A DNA stretch of 64,000 bases from Flavobacteriales bacterium (lineage in GTDB: Bacteria; Bacteroidota; Bacteroidia; Flavobacteriales_D; Crocinitomicaceae), in NCBI GenBank assembly GCA_947497485.1, contig CANMHB010000001.1, positions 62,001-126,000 of the forward strand, given 5' to 3'. Within the stretch, counting starts at the first letter, position 1. Each line of letters begins with the position of its first letter. A program made the translations under genes and the position numbers. Below the pieces are notes generated by a model. It did no database searches. It worked only from the letters and a program-made list of their open reading frames with translations, and was not told the origin of the DNA. Below are positions 45,741 through 54,700 of the stretch, in pieces.

Positions 45741-46634
45741 TTATTTATCTAGAATTGCTAACCCAATTCCTGTTTTACCATATCCATTTCCATTATAAAG
45801 CATAAACTTTTTGTTTTTGTGGTTAAAAACGAAGGGGTACTCAATCTCTTCACTATCCCAGCCATCTTCTGATTTAAAAATCCCAACCCTTTCATCCATC
45901 CTGTTCCAATTAAGACCATCTTTAGATTCGGCATAGCCCAGAGAATATTTACCATTCACATCAACTGAATACCACATCTTAAAAATGTCATCTTCGTATA
46001 TAACACAAGGTCTGGCTATAGCTCGTTCATAATCTTTAAGTACTATGTTATTCTGATAGGTTTTCTCCCAATTCATACCATCTTTTGATACAGCCGATCT
46101 AAGCTGGAATTCATAATCTTTGGGTTTTTCCATATTCCAAAAAAGATTGGTGTCATACCAAATGAAATATGTGTCTTTAACCTTCAATACCCATGGATAA
46201 CCAAAACTGAACGACTCTTTTTCACATTTACCTAAAATTGGATTATTATCATGCTTAATTAATACATTTCCATTCAAGGATGCAGCCCCAATCTGGTTAT
46301 CAAACGGCACATTTTTAGGCAAATGCCAACCCATGTAATAAAACAAATCATTGTCTCCACAATAACAAGATAAAGTCACCCCCGCATCATCAAAATCACC
46401 TTCTATCCCTGGACTCAAAAGGGGAGCTTCTTTTAAAACATTAACTACTCTCATTTCCGACAAATCAAAATCAAAATAACTGCTCTGTGATTGATTAAAT
46501 TTATTTCTTACACTAAAATATATTCTGAAAATATCATCTCTAAGATGGTTTGCAAAAGGTAAAGCTGAGTGACTCTCCATCCAATTATTAATACTATTTA
46601 TTTCAAATATTTTACCGATTTTTGTCCATTTCAT
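45741..46634 (-). CDS. GH43/32-like five-bladed propeller protein, copy B
   Basis: This 297-residue paralogue of the gene at 42458-43363 has the same blade repeats (GDFDDAGVTLSCY, YAESKDGLNWNRMD, IRCS-type spacing) and the same C-terminus NGNGYGKTGIGLAILDK. No signal peptide. The two copies flank a GT2 and an FAD monooxygenase. Role as a sugar-processing enzyme is inferred. It is preceded by a 110-base AT-rich gap containing a weak 7-bp hairpin (46692-46715). Confidence 0.7.
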   Translation of the reverse strand: MKWTKIGKIFEINSINNWMESHSALPFANHLRDDIFRIYFSVRNKFNQSQSSYFDFDLSEMRVVNVLKEAPLLSPGIEGDFDDAGVTLSCYCGDNDLFYYMGWHLPKNVPFDNQIGAASLNGNVLIKHDNNPILGKCEKESFSFGYPWVLKVKDTYFIWYDTNLFWNMEKPKDYEFQLRSAVSKDGMNWEKTYQNNIVLKDYERAIARPCVIYEDDIFKMWYSVDVNGKYSLGYAESKDGLNWNRMDERVGIFKSEDGWDSEEIEYPFVFNHKNKKFMLYNGNGYGKTGIGLAILDK

Positions 46635-46744
46635 TGTAAATATTGTTTATTTTAACGTTTTATTACTAAATTTAACTATCATTTGAAAATCTAAGTTTAA
46701 TTTTTTTCAAACTTAATATATTTCAATGTTTTGATAAGAATGAA

Positions 46745-47434
46745 TTAAAGATTATACTTTAAAAATTTAATAGCCTCATCACCTTCATTCAATAGCAAAT
46801 CTAAAACAGTTACTTCATGTATAAAATTACCATTAAGTTGATTATACTCTTTGTATCCTGAGTAGTCCATCCACTCAACGGAAATACCATTGTCTAAAAA
46901 GTCGTTTTCTGAAATATAATTTTTAGCACTAGGACCTGATAAATAATAATCTGCCTCTGCCTTTTTTAATAATTCAATAACTCTCTCGCCTTTTGTTAAC
47001 TTCAATTGATATTTTCTTGAATCTTCAAAAACAGTTTTAAATCCAAAAATATCAGTGCTTATTGTTTTAATAAAACATTGATTAAAATTGGATAAATTGT
47101 CCCATTTTTCATCTAAATAAAAATACTCTAATAAGCTTTTATATTTGTCAAAAAATGGTGCTTTTTGGTAATTGAAAACTATTTTATTCCAATGTTCTTT
47201 TTGCCAAGATGGATCATTTAATTTCACATCGCAAATTAACCTTTTTTCACTACTTCCACATGGAATAGTTATCCATTCAGTACCTTTTGCTGTTTTAATT
47301 TTATTTCTATTTCTCCAATCTCCTTTTGTATACTGTAAATCATCATGAAAAATAAATAAATCTACTTTTGCGATAATATCAAAATAACCTTTCCAAGGAA
47401 TATAATTAGATTGAAGAATTGCAATTTTTTTCAT
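46745..47434 (-). CDS. WbqC-like protein
   Basis: This 229-residue protein of the WbqC family starts with the diagnostic KIAILQSNYIPWKGYFDII and continues with FHDDLQYTKGDWRNRN and TEWITIPC. WbqC-like proteins are encoded in O-antigen and exopolysaccharide loci; their biochemical function is not firmly known. In this setting, next to NRPS-type parts, it is a candidate for the missing aminoacyl transfer step, but that is only a suggestion. It has 110- and 123-base AT-rich gaps on both sides. Confidence 0.88.
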   Translation of the reverse strand: MKKIAILQSNYIPWKGYFDIIAKVDLFIFHDDLQYTKGDWRNRNKIKTAKGTEWITIPCGSSEKRLICDVKLNDPSWQKEHWNKIVFNYQKAPFFDKYKSLLEYFYLDEKWDNLSNFNQCFIKTISTDIFGFKTVFEDSRKYQLKLTKGERVIELLKKAEADYYLSGPSAKNYISENDFLDNGISVEWMDYSGYKEYNQLNGNFIHEVTVLDLLLNEGDEAIKFLKYNL

Positions 47435-47557
47435 TTTGTCTTAACTAAATTTTTGATTCTGATTTAACTTATATTCAGAATATTAAATTTTGGCTCACTT
47501 ATTTTTAACCATGCATTTAATTAAAAACCGAAAACTCTTTACAAGAAGTAAACTTAC

Positions 47558-48952
47558 CTATTTATCAAGTAAATAATTAGACACCCTTATAAGTTGAACA
47601 CCAGAAAATATTCGATGAATTTGCTCTTCAATTGCTTTATCTTTATTATTCTTTTTTTCTTCTAATTTATTTGATAAAAGTTGTAGGTTAATTTCATCAT
47701 TTGATTGGGGTATATTGAAATATTCTTCTTTACTAAAATATACATCAAACTTTAAAAAGTCTTCCTTATTAAATTTTGTTTGTATAAAAACATTTTCTTT
47801 TTCAGCTAATACAGTAAAAAACGATACAGAAGGAATTACTATGTTATTTTGCAGAAATGTATAATTGAATAATAACGAATCATCAGAGGGAAAAAGTTCA
47901 ATATATTTATTTGCAATATTGTTATAACGGATATTTGGAATATTAAAAATTTTTAATACTTGATTATTCTTGATTGATTTAAGTTGTTGCATAATTTCTA
48001 CTTCAGGCTCTTTGAGAACTTCCCAATTAACTGTAATAATGGATGCATCCTCTTGGTTTGAATTACATAATAATGTAACATCATATCTATATAAATTTAA
48101 TTCATTATTATATTTTCCTTTTTTCAATTCTATAAAATGAGAATTTATATAATCGAATAAAGTTGGGAAAAGCTTAAATAATTGAGTGTGATAAAACGTT
48201 TCGTTTTCTCGTGTTTTTAAGAAATTGATTTTACTATTAAGTTCATCTTCACTTAATTTAGGGCTTTTCTTATCAAGAATATCAAGGTAAAATAACTTTT
48301 GTAATTCATAAGACCTAATATCCCCTAAAAAGATGTAGCAATTGGTACTTGCATAGGCTTCAATTTTTTTGAATACATTAAACAAGTAATCTAAACTAGG
48401 AAAGTATTGTGCAACGGAATTGATAATGATTAAATTAAATTTATTATTAGGTATTTTATCAATATTTAGTGCATCAAGCTGGTAAAGTTCTATTTTACTT
48501 GCATTTAATTTTCCTTTTTTACTTTTTGCAATTAATTCTAAACCCTTTTCTGCAATATCAGTACCTATGTATTTGCTAACATTGTCAATTATAGAATTAA
48601 AAATTAAACCATTACCACAACCAATTTCAAGAACGTGGCAGTTATTACAAATAAGTTTCTTGATACGTGATACTGCATCATTTAACCATTCACTCATCTC
48701 TTCATCAGAAAAATTAGAGCCATCATAACTATTCTTCCATACTTCAGTGCTATTTAAAGCGTCAGAAAGCATTTCCATTTTTTGATAACTCAAGTCAAAT
48801 AGTTTTCCCCAAAATTTTGAATCATTTGAACTCCTATTAATATAATCATCATTTGTACTATAGTAAACAGTTTTATTATCAACGATTTTATATGCTGTAA
48901 TGTCTTTTTGGTTATTTAAATATTTTTCTAAGTCCATTTCTTTATAGTACAT
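47558..48952 (-). CDS. Stand-alone NRPS-type methyltransferase
   Basis: This 464-residue protein resembles the methyltransferase domain embedded in NRPS modules. The entry sequence FWGKLFDLSYQKMEM, SYDGSNFSDEEMSEW, the SAM motif HVLEIGCGNGLIF (106-118), YIGTDIAEKGL, NSVAQYFPSLDYL (178-190) and FLGDIRSYELQ (208-218) follow the NRPS N-MT pattern in order. The C-terminal 200 residues are family-specific and unclear. In NRPSs this domain N-methylates the carrier-bound aminoacyl group. It overlaps the upstream GT gene by one base (TAATG), so it is translated in the glycan operon. Confidence 0.82.
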   Translation of the reverse strand: MYYKEMDLEKYLNNQKDITAYKIVDNKTVYYSTNDDYINRSSNDSKFWGKLFDLSYQKMEMLSDALNSTEVWKNSYDGSNFSDEEMSEWLNDAVSRIKKLICNNCHVLEIGCGNGLIFNSIIDNVSKYIGTDIAEKGLELIAKSKKGKLNASKIELYQLDALNIDKIPNNKFNLIIINSVAQYFPSLDYLFNVFKKIEAYASTNCYIFLGDIRSYELQKLFYLDILDKKSPKLSEDELNSKINFLKTRENETFYHTQLFKLFPTLFDYINSHFIELKKGKYNNELNLYRYDVTLLCNSNQEDASIITVNWEVLKEPEVEIMQQLKSIKNNQVLKIFNIPNIRYNNIANKYIELFPSDDSLLFNYTFLQNNIVIPSVSFFTVLAEKENVFIQTKFNKEDFLKFDVYFSKEEYFNIPQSNDEINLQLLSNKLEEKKNNKDKAIEEQIHRIFSGVQLIRVSNYLLDK

Positions 48953-50205
48953 TAAATTGATTTATTTACGATGTCCCCAAAAACTTCAACCTGTTTACTT
49001 ACCTTAAATTGACTTAATTTTTCCAAATTGGTTTTTTTTTCAATATCTGTAATCATTTTTTTTAAGTGTCCAAAAACTTCTTGACTAGAATTTAAAGCGG
49101 TCCCTAATCCAGACTTAATTGTAATTTCCTCCAAAACATCATGGTCATTTGGACAAACAATGAATGGCTTTTGAAGACTTAGGTATTCAAAAATCTTACT
49201 CGAAGTTACGCCTTTAATATTTTTGTGTGCTACCATTAACAATAAATCAGAATTTTGCTGAATCTCCAAGACTTGTTCTTTAGGAAGACGATCCGTCATT
49301 TCGTAAAATTCTTCATAGTCTTGCAAATAGTTTGCAACACGCTTTGCTTGGATTTTGTCAATTAGAATACCCGGAAATTTTAATTTGACATTTACATTTG
49401 GTTTGGTGTCCAAAAATAGTTTGTAACCATCTAGAAAAATCTCAATTTCTTGCGTTTCGTAAAGTGTTCCGTTGTACGTAATAACAAATTCGTCGTTGTT
49501 CGATTTCTCTTTTTTTTCAATTAATTCCGAAAAACCATTGTAAATCGTATGACCGGGAACTTGAACAAGTTCTGTGATTTTTTTTTGATAATACGGTGAG
49601 ATGGTGGTAATAAAAGAAGCTGTACTGACCCATTTCTTTTCAAAATATTGTTGGAATTTTCGAAATGGAACTTTTGTTACTTCGGAGGTTGTCCAATCAT
49701 CGCGGTAATCAGCAATCCAATTTATAGCAGGAAACTCTTTCTTTAACAAAAAACCAAAATAAAATTGTTCGAATGGATTTCCAGAGATTAAAACCGTTTT
49801 AACATCGGGATTATTTTTTAAATAAACTCTAGAATGAAAATACAGATTTGCATAAGGAATCGAACGAACATTGATAGGCTGCAAAAACAAATTAATAAGT
49901 GTCAAAATCTTGCTTAAATACTTGAAAAAAATATTTTTAGAAGAATGGATGAAACAATAATCACGAAATGTTGACTTATAAGGTAAATAATGAGTTTCTG
50001 AAGTTTCTTTTTTAATTATTTTCACCTCTTTTCCAGAACTTTTCATGCGATCCTCTTGCGTTAATTCTGTCCCCTCCCAATTTCGAGTAACAATTATGGG
50101 ATAAATTCCATTTTCAGGCAGATGATTTTCCCAACCTGCAATGCGATAAGAAGCTGTTAGATTACAGGGTGGAAAGAAATAAGATAAAATGAGAACTTTT
50201 TTCAA
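48952..50205 (-). CDS. Glycosyltransferase, GT4-type
   Basis: This 417-residue GT-B glycosyltransferase starts with KKVLILSYFFPPCNLTASYR, typical of bacterial GT4-like enzymes. It continues with AIDYRD-like WIADYRDDWTTSEV and the nucleotide-sugar region TSSKIFEYLSLQKPF. The start is TTG 50205, with no in-frame ATG nearby. It lies four bases after the fusion gene and overlaps the NRPS-type methyltransferase by one base. Donor and acceptor sugars are not predictable. Confidence 0.82.
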   Translation of the reverse strand: MKKVLILSYFFPPCNLTASYRIAGWENHLPENGIYPIIVTRNWEGTELTQEDRMKSSGKEVKIIKKETSETHYLPYKSTFRDYCFIHSSKNIFFKYLSKILTLINLFLQPINVRSIPYANLYFHSRVYLKNNPDVKTVLISGNPFEQFYFGFLLKKEFPAINWIADYRDDWTTSEVTKVPFRKFQQYFEKKWVSTASFITTISPYYQKKITELVQVPGHTIYNGFSELIEKKEKSNNDEFVITYNGTLYETQEIEIFLDGYKLFLDTKPNVNVKLKFPGILIDKIQAKRVANYLQDYEEFYEMTDRLPKEQVLEIQQNSDLLLMVAHKNIKGVTSSKIFEYLSLQKPFIVCPNDHDVLEEITIKSGLGTALNSSQEVFGHLKKMITDIEKKTNLEKLSQFKVSKQVEVFGDIVNKSI

Positions 50206-50209
50206 ATCT

Positions 50210-52579
50210 TTACTTCATGAAAATAATATCCCTAAAACTTTTTATTTTTTTGAAAAGCTTCAAATAAGAAGCGTAATGCAGATGAGATATACCAGGTGAG
50301 TTTACATATTCATCCATTTCGTCCTTATTAAAACCAAGTTTTTTAGCAAAAAACTCCTTTTCTTTTTCAATATTTTCAATATCATAAGGAAGTTTATCTA
50401 ACTCTTGTTTTGCTTGTTCTTTTGTTATTTGACCTGAATTAATCAATGTTGATAGGTGCGAAATTCGTTTATCAATTTTGAATTTGTGAAACAGAATGTA
50501 ACTTTGGTAAAATCGGGTAAATGAATTCTCGTAGTGTTTTCCGCCGTAATCAGTCCAATCAAAATCTTTTATTAAAAATTCTTTAACATCGGCCTTATTG
50601 TAATCTATTAAATCCAAAGGAGAAATCATTTGAATTCCTCTTCGACTCTTAAAATGATACGCTTGAATGGGGCCGATCATCGGAAAATTTGTGATTTTTT
50701 GTTCGCCAAATTTCTTATGAATAGACTTGATGTTAATTGTATCAAGTTTATAATGTGTAAATGTTTCCGGCATCCATCCTTCCGTCTCCGTGTTGTGACC
50801 AGATAGGATATATTTTATTCCTAGTTTATTGGCTGTTTGATATAAAATTGCCATGAAGGCATTATCAAATGGTAAATCAATATCTAAGACCGATGCCTTT
50901 ATGAAGGAGCGCTGTAAATCGCGCATTTCTTGCCAATTTATAACATGGGTATTCAAATCAAGACCTAGTTTCTGTAGTAATTTGGCAATATTCTTAACAG
51001 AAATATCACTGTTCCAACCTCCGTCTACATGAATTATGTATGGTCTTAATCCCCATTCTTTTGCCAAATAAGCCACATAGGAACTATCAACACCTCCACT
51101 CACACCCAAAATACAATCAAATTGTTTCTCTGCCCCTTTTAATTTTATTTCATTAATTAAATTAGATAACTTCTGTGCTCCGACAGCACCCTTCAAAACG
51201 GTTTTTTCCTGAAGATCTTCATAAATGTGGCAAATATTGCAAACTCCTTTTGAGTCAAAGGTAATATTCGGATACACACGATTATCATATAGACAGCGTG
51301 AACATTGATGATACGATTGTAAAAAAGATTGACTCGAAATATTGGCCGTAAAACGTTTAAAGTTTGTTTCAGCATGATAATATTTTTCATGCAATGCTTT
51401 TGCGTTTAATTTAATTTGATTTCGAGTTTGAGTATCCTTGTTTATGAATTTTTCAATAGCCTGACTAATTTCCATTTCATTTGGTGTAGAACTTAGTAAG
51501 TGTCCTACTTGATCATTTACGATTTCGGAAATCCCTCCAACATTCGGAGCAATGCAAGATATAGAGCAGCTTAGAGCCTCCATTATGGAAACAGGAATAC
51601 CCTCCGTTTCACTTGTATTAATGAAAAGGTCAACTTGACTGTTTTTGTAATACTCAATGACTTTTTCATTGGAAACATGGCCTTTGAATTCCCATGATAT
51701 GTTTTGAGAATTTTCAAATCTTTTAGATGCTTCTTCAATAAGTTTATTTTGAAGTGCACCTGATCCAAAATGCGTCCAATGAATTTTTGTGCTTTTAATC
51801 AATTGCAATGCATGTATGATTCGATCAATCCGTTTTAGTTGAATTGAACTAGAACAGCTTACCAATTGAAAAGACTCCTTGGTAACTTTAGTTTCGGTGA
51901 TTACGGAAGGAGTTCCAAGTCTTGATGTACTTATTTTAGCATCAAAACCCTTGAATTTGTTTTTTAAATATTGGGTTCCGAAATCAGAAACGACAAGACA
52001 CTGATCGATATGTTTGAGCGTAAATTTCCTTAATGGGAGGTAATTGTTCGGATGCCTTTCAAAATATACATCCCATCCATGAGCCCTTGTAATCGCCATT
52101 GCCTCAGGACATCGTTTTTTGATCATTGCAGTAGCGTATGCAAACTCATCAAACCAATAGGAATAGAGTGTTGTTTGGGCTGTATCCAAGTTTATCATCT
52201 TAATAATTTCGATAACCTGATTGGCAATTTTTTCTTGAAGAACAATAGCCGAAATTAATGTTTTTTGAATAGATTTATTAATCCTTAAACGGAGATCATT
52301 TCTCACAAATCGAAGTTCTTGTTGATAGATTGGAGAAAAAATATTTTTAACCGTCCCAATCAATTTTTCAGTATTTGATAAGCTCTTTGAAATTCGAATA
52401 ATTGTTGTTTTTTTATGTTCAAATTGTTTTTGAATAGGTGCAGTTGAAGAAGTTATTATAAAAATTTGTTCAAAAGCATCCAATAAATACGGATATTCAT
52501 TTTCAAGAAATACTTCATCCGAACCACAAGGAAAAGATGAGGTAAAAAGAATTACGTTTTTTCTTTTGTTATTGGCCAT
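50210..52579 (-). CDS. Fusion of GT4 glycosyltransferase and WbuX-type N-acetyl-sugar amidotransferase
   Basis: This 789-residue protein has two catalytic modules in one open frame. Residues of about 10-410 are a GT4 with CSSSIQLKRIDRII and SETEGIPVSIMEALS (the E-x7-E motif). Residues of about 422-789 are a WbuX/WbpG/PseA-type amidotransferase: CSRCLYDNRVYPN and GVCNICH form a zinc finger, and GVSGGVDSSYVA (about 490-501) is the PP-loop that adenylates the acetamido oxygen. Known relatives turn an N-acetyl group into an acetamidino group, using ammonia from HisH/HisF partners, which are encoded here at 29320-30890. Linking amidination to glycosyl transfer in one chain is the unusual point. 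It overlaps the upstream GT4 gene by 11 bases. Confidence 0.9.
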   Translation of the reverse strand: MANNKRKNVILFTSSFPCGSDEVFLENEYPYLLDAFEQIFIITSSTAPIQKQFEHKKTTIIRISKSLSNTEKLIGTVKNIFSPIYQQELRFVRNDLRLRINKSIQKTLISAIVLQEKIANQVIEIIKMINLDTAQTTLYSYWFDEFAYATAMIKKRCPEAMAITRAHGWDVYFERHPNNYLPLRKFTLKHIDQCLVVSDFGTQYLKNKFKGFDAKISTSRLGTPSVITETKVTKESFQLVSCSSSIQLKRIDRIIHALQLIKSTKIHWTHFGSGALQNKLIEEASKRFENSQNISWEFKGHVSNEKVIEYYKNSQVDLFINTSETEGIPVSIMEALSCSISCIAPNVGGISEIVNDQVGHLLSSTPNEMEISQAIEKFINKDTQTRNQIKLNAKALHEKYYHAETNFKRFTANISSQSFLQSYHQCSRCLYDNRVYPNITFDSKGVCNICHIYEDLQEKTVLKGAVGAQKLSNLINEIKLKGAEKQFDCILGVSGGVDSSYVAYLAKEWGLRPYIIHVDGGWNSDISVKNIAKLLQKLGLDLNTHVINWQEMRDLQRSFIKASVLDIDLPFDNAFMAILYQTANKLGIKYILSGHNTETEGWMPETFTHYKLDTINIKSIHKKFGEQKITNFPMIGPIQAYHFKSRRGIQMISPLDLIDYNKADVKEFLIKDFDWTDYGGKHYENSFTRFYQSYILFHKFKIDKRISHLSTLINSGQITKEQAKQELDKLPYDIENIEKEKEFFAKKLGFNKDEMDEYVNSPGISHLHYASYLKLFKKIKSFRDIIFMK

Positions 52580-53780
52580 TAACCCTATTTGATTCTGATA
52601 ATTCAGAAATCGAATTTTGATAGATTTGAACTAATTTCTCACAGTAATTTTCAATATCAAATTGCTGAGAAAATTCTTTAGCGAACGATGAAATTTCCTT
52701 ATACTTTTCAGAATCGTTCATGAGTTCAATGATTTGTTCAGCGAACATTTCTGCGTTTTCTTCCTGAAAAATATATCCATTTTTTCCGTGAATCATTAAA
52801 TCTCGATTTCCTTTTCCATCCAAGCAAATTACTGGTAGTCCAGATGCCATAGCCTCAATCAGAACAAGTCCTAAAGGCTCATAATTCGCGGGATGCACAT
52901 AGAAATTGGCTTTTTTCAAATAATCCTCAACATTTTTTACATTTCCTCTGAAATGAATATATTCAAAAACATCCTTAACACGAGCATAATTTTCAAGCTC
53001 CTCTTGCAATATACCATATCCCAAAATATCAATTGAAAAATCACGATTCTGTTCTTTTAACGCAACGGCAATATCAATTAAGAAACGATGATTTTTCTTG
53101 GGAACAAGATTTCCAACAGAAACAATCCTAATTTTTTCTTCTAATTCTATTTTTCTATCTAAATCATTTCGAAATCGTTTTATATCAATCCCGTTTTGAA
53201 GTAAAAACACGTTATTTGTCAGTCTTTTGTTTAAATTCTGATTGAAAAATGATTCAACATCCTTTGAAATAGCAATAAAGGCTGTGTTGGTTTTTTGATA
53301 TTGTTTCATCAGCCAACTCCTTTCAATCAAGTTAGTAAGAGCTTGTCGGTTGATTTTTTTTATGTTTCTAAACTTAGTCAATTGCCACATGTTGTCATGT
53401 CCATGGGAAAAGTAAGCTACTCCTTTTTTAAAATAGGATCTTGATAAAATCTCAGATTCGAATAAATGTGAATGAATTACATCTGGTTGAAATTCATTCA
53501 CAATCTGTTCAAAACGATTATCACTAATCACAGTCTTTTTTCTGAAAGAGAATATGATGCGTGTATAGCACTCAATGACCCTTATGTTTTGATCAATAAA
53601 AGCTTTGTTGGGAAAATTTAAATAAGTATAATGCATCGGCTGTGTTATAACAATCATAACCTCATGACCTATTTTAGATAATTGCTCTACAATTGCCCCA
53701 AGCATAATTTCTGCTCCACCACCACCTAAAGTGGGAATAACATATAGAATACGAAGTTTGTTTTTTTGCTCAGAAATCAT
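52569..53780 (-). CDS. Glycosyltransferase, GT4 family
   Basis: This 403-residue GT4 enzyme has LRILYVIPTLGGGGAEIM at the N-terminus (donor-loop Gly-rich signature), IRIVSVGNLVPKKNHRFLID and NYEPLGLVLIEAMASGLPVI (E-x7-E). It probably transfers a hexose or amino sugar with retention onto the growing repeat unit. It overlaps the fusion gene by 11 bases and the following acetyltransferase gene by 11 bases. Confidence 0.93.
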   Translation of the reverse strand: MISEQKNKLRILYVIPTLGGGGAEIMLGAIVEQLSKIGHEVMIVITQPMHYTYLNFPNKAFIDQNIRVIECYTRIIFSFRKKTVISDNRFEQIVNEFQPDVIHSHLFESEILSRSYFKKGVAYFSHGHDNMWQLTKFRNIKKINRQALTNLIERSWLMKQYQKTNTAFIAISKDVESFFNQNLNKRLTNNVFLLQNGIDIKRFRNDLDRKIELEEKIRIVSVGNLVPKKNHRFLIDIAVALKEQNRDFSIDILGYGILQEELENYARVKDVFEYIHFRGNVKNVEDYLKKANFYVHPANYEPLGLVLIEAMASGLPVICLDGKGNRDLMIHGKNGYIFQEENAEMFAEQIIELMNDSEKYKEISSFAKEFSQQFDIENYCEKLVQIYQNSISELSESNRVNGQ

Positions 53781-54699
53781 CTGAATCGCCTGACACGAAT
53801 GTTAAATTATTCGGTAAATATTTGTTTTTCAAACCTCTAAGCCCAACAACTAGTCCAATATTCTTTTCAGTTTTAGATTTCATTAGGTTACTGTAGAGTG
53901 GATGATGCTCGTTGCATGAAAAATGTATTTGTTTAACTCCAAAGGCTTTTGCAAGGGGCTTCAAATAATTATGAAAATCAATTTCTTCATTAGAAACAAA
54001 CAATTCTCCGATTTGAATGCCATTGTCTTTTTTGATCCAAAAAAAATGATTACCGATTTTGACAAGCCCCGAATTTCCATAGTTTAATTTATAATGTAGA
54101 AAATTAGCGTCCTTCAGAACTCCATTATAGTTTTGCTCATAATATTTAAGAACCTCGTTAGCTGAAGTGTTCAATTTCTTCAATTGTTTTTTCCAAAATA
54201 AATTATATAATGGTTTCAAAAAGGAAAACTTATGGCATAGACCGAACCAATTAAAATTTGAAAAAGTAAAGGTAAAATTCGTGCATGTTCCTAAATTTTG
54301 CCAACCAAGTTTATGGAAGAAACCATGTTCTGAGTTTTTATTGGGAAAGCCAAATACGAACTCAAAACCCTCTGATTCTGCGAATTGATAAGTTTCCTCA
54401 GCAAGTCGAATAAATAAACCTTTTTTTCTGTGCTTTTCATTTGTAATTGTATCGCCTGATTGCAACACTAATCGTTTTTCGCCATTAATAATCATTTGAC
54501 AGGGAAACCCACCATAAAAAGCAGCGGTCTCATTTTTTTCTGAAACAGCAAAATAACCTACATAAGATTTTTCTGTCCAAGAGGTTTCAAACTTATTACG
54601 AAAATAATTTAGTGAAAATTTGTTTCCATGTTCATTTTGGAATAACTTAAACAATTCATTTAAATTATTATTATTGATTAACTCATTTCGATAATTCAT
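53770..54699 (-). CDS. GNAT family N-acyltransferase
   Basis: This 309-residue GNAT-type protein has SGDTITNEKHRKKGLFIRLA, with the acetyl-CoA-binding R/K-x-x-G signature, and FVFGFPNKNSEHGFFHKLGW, typical of this fold. The family is frequent in flavobacterial surface-glycan clusters and may acylate a sugar amine. It is another candidate for transferring an acyl or aminoacyl group. It lies one base after the deacetylase gene and overlaps the GT4 gene by 11 bases. Confidence 0.8.
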   Translation of the reverse strand: MNYRNELINNNNLNELFKLFQNEHGNKFSLNYFRNKFETSWTEKSYVGYFAVSEKNETAAFYGGFPCQMIINGEKRLVLQSGDTITNEKHRKKGLFIRLAEETYQFAESEGFEFVFGFPNKNSEHGFFHKLGWQNLGTCTNFTFTFSNFNWFGLCHKFSFLKPLYNLFWKKQLKKLNTSANEVLKYYEQNYNGVLKDANFLHYKLNYGNSGLVKIGNHFFWIKKDNGIQIGELFVSNEEIDFHNYLKPLAKAFGVKQIHFSCNEHHPLYSNLMKSKTEKNIGLVVGLRGLKNKYLPNNLTFVSGDSDDF

Positions 54700-54700
54700 A

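Noticed and set aside
46692..46715. Terminator after wbqC-like gene
   Set aside because: TAAGTTT/AAACTTA stem is AT-only and lacks a clear T-run on the minus strand; too weak to list.
39447..48952. Gene cluster for a secreted nonribosomal peptide
   Set aside because: No condensation, thioesterase or multi-module protein; all neighbours are glycan genes.
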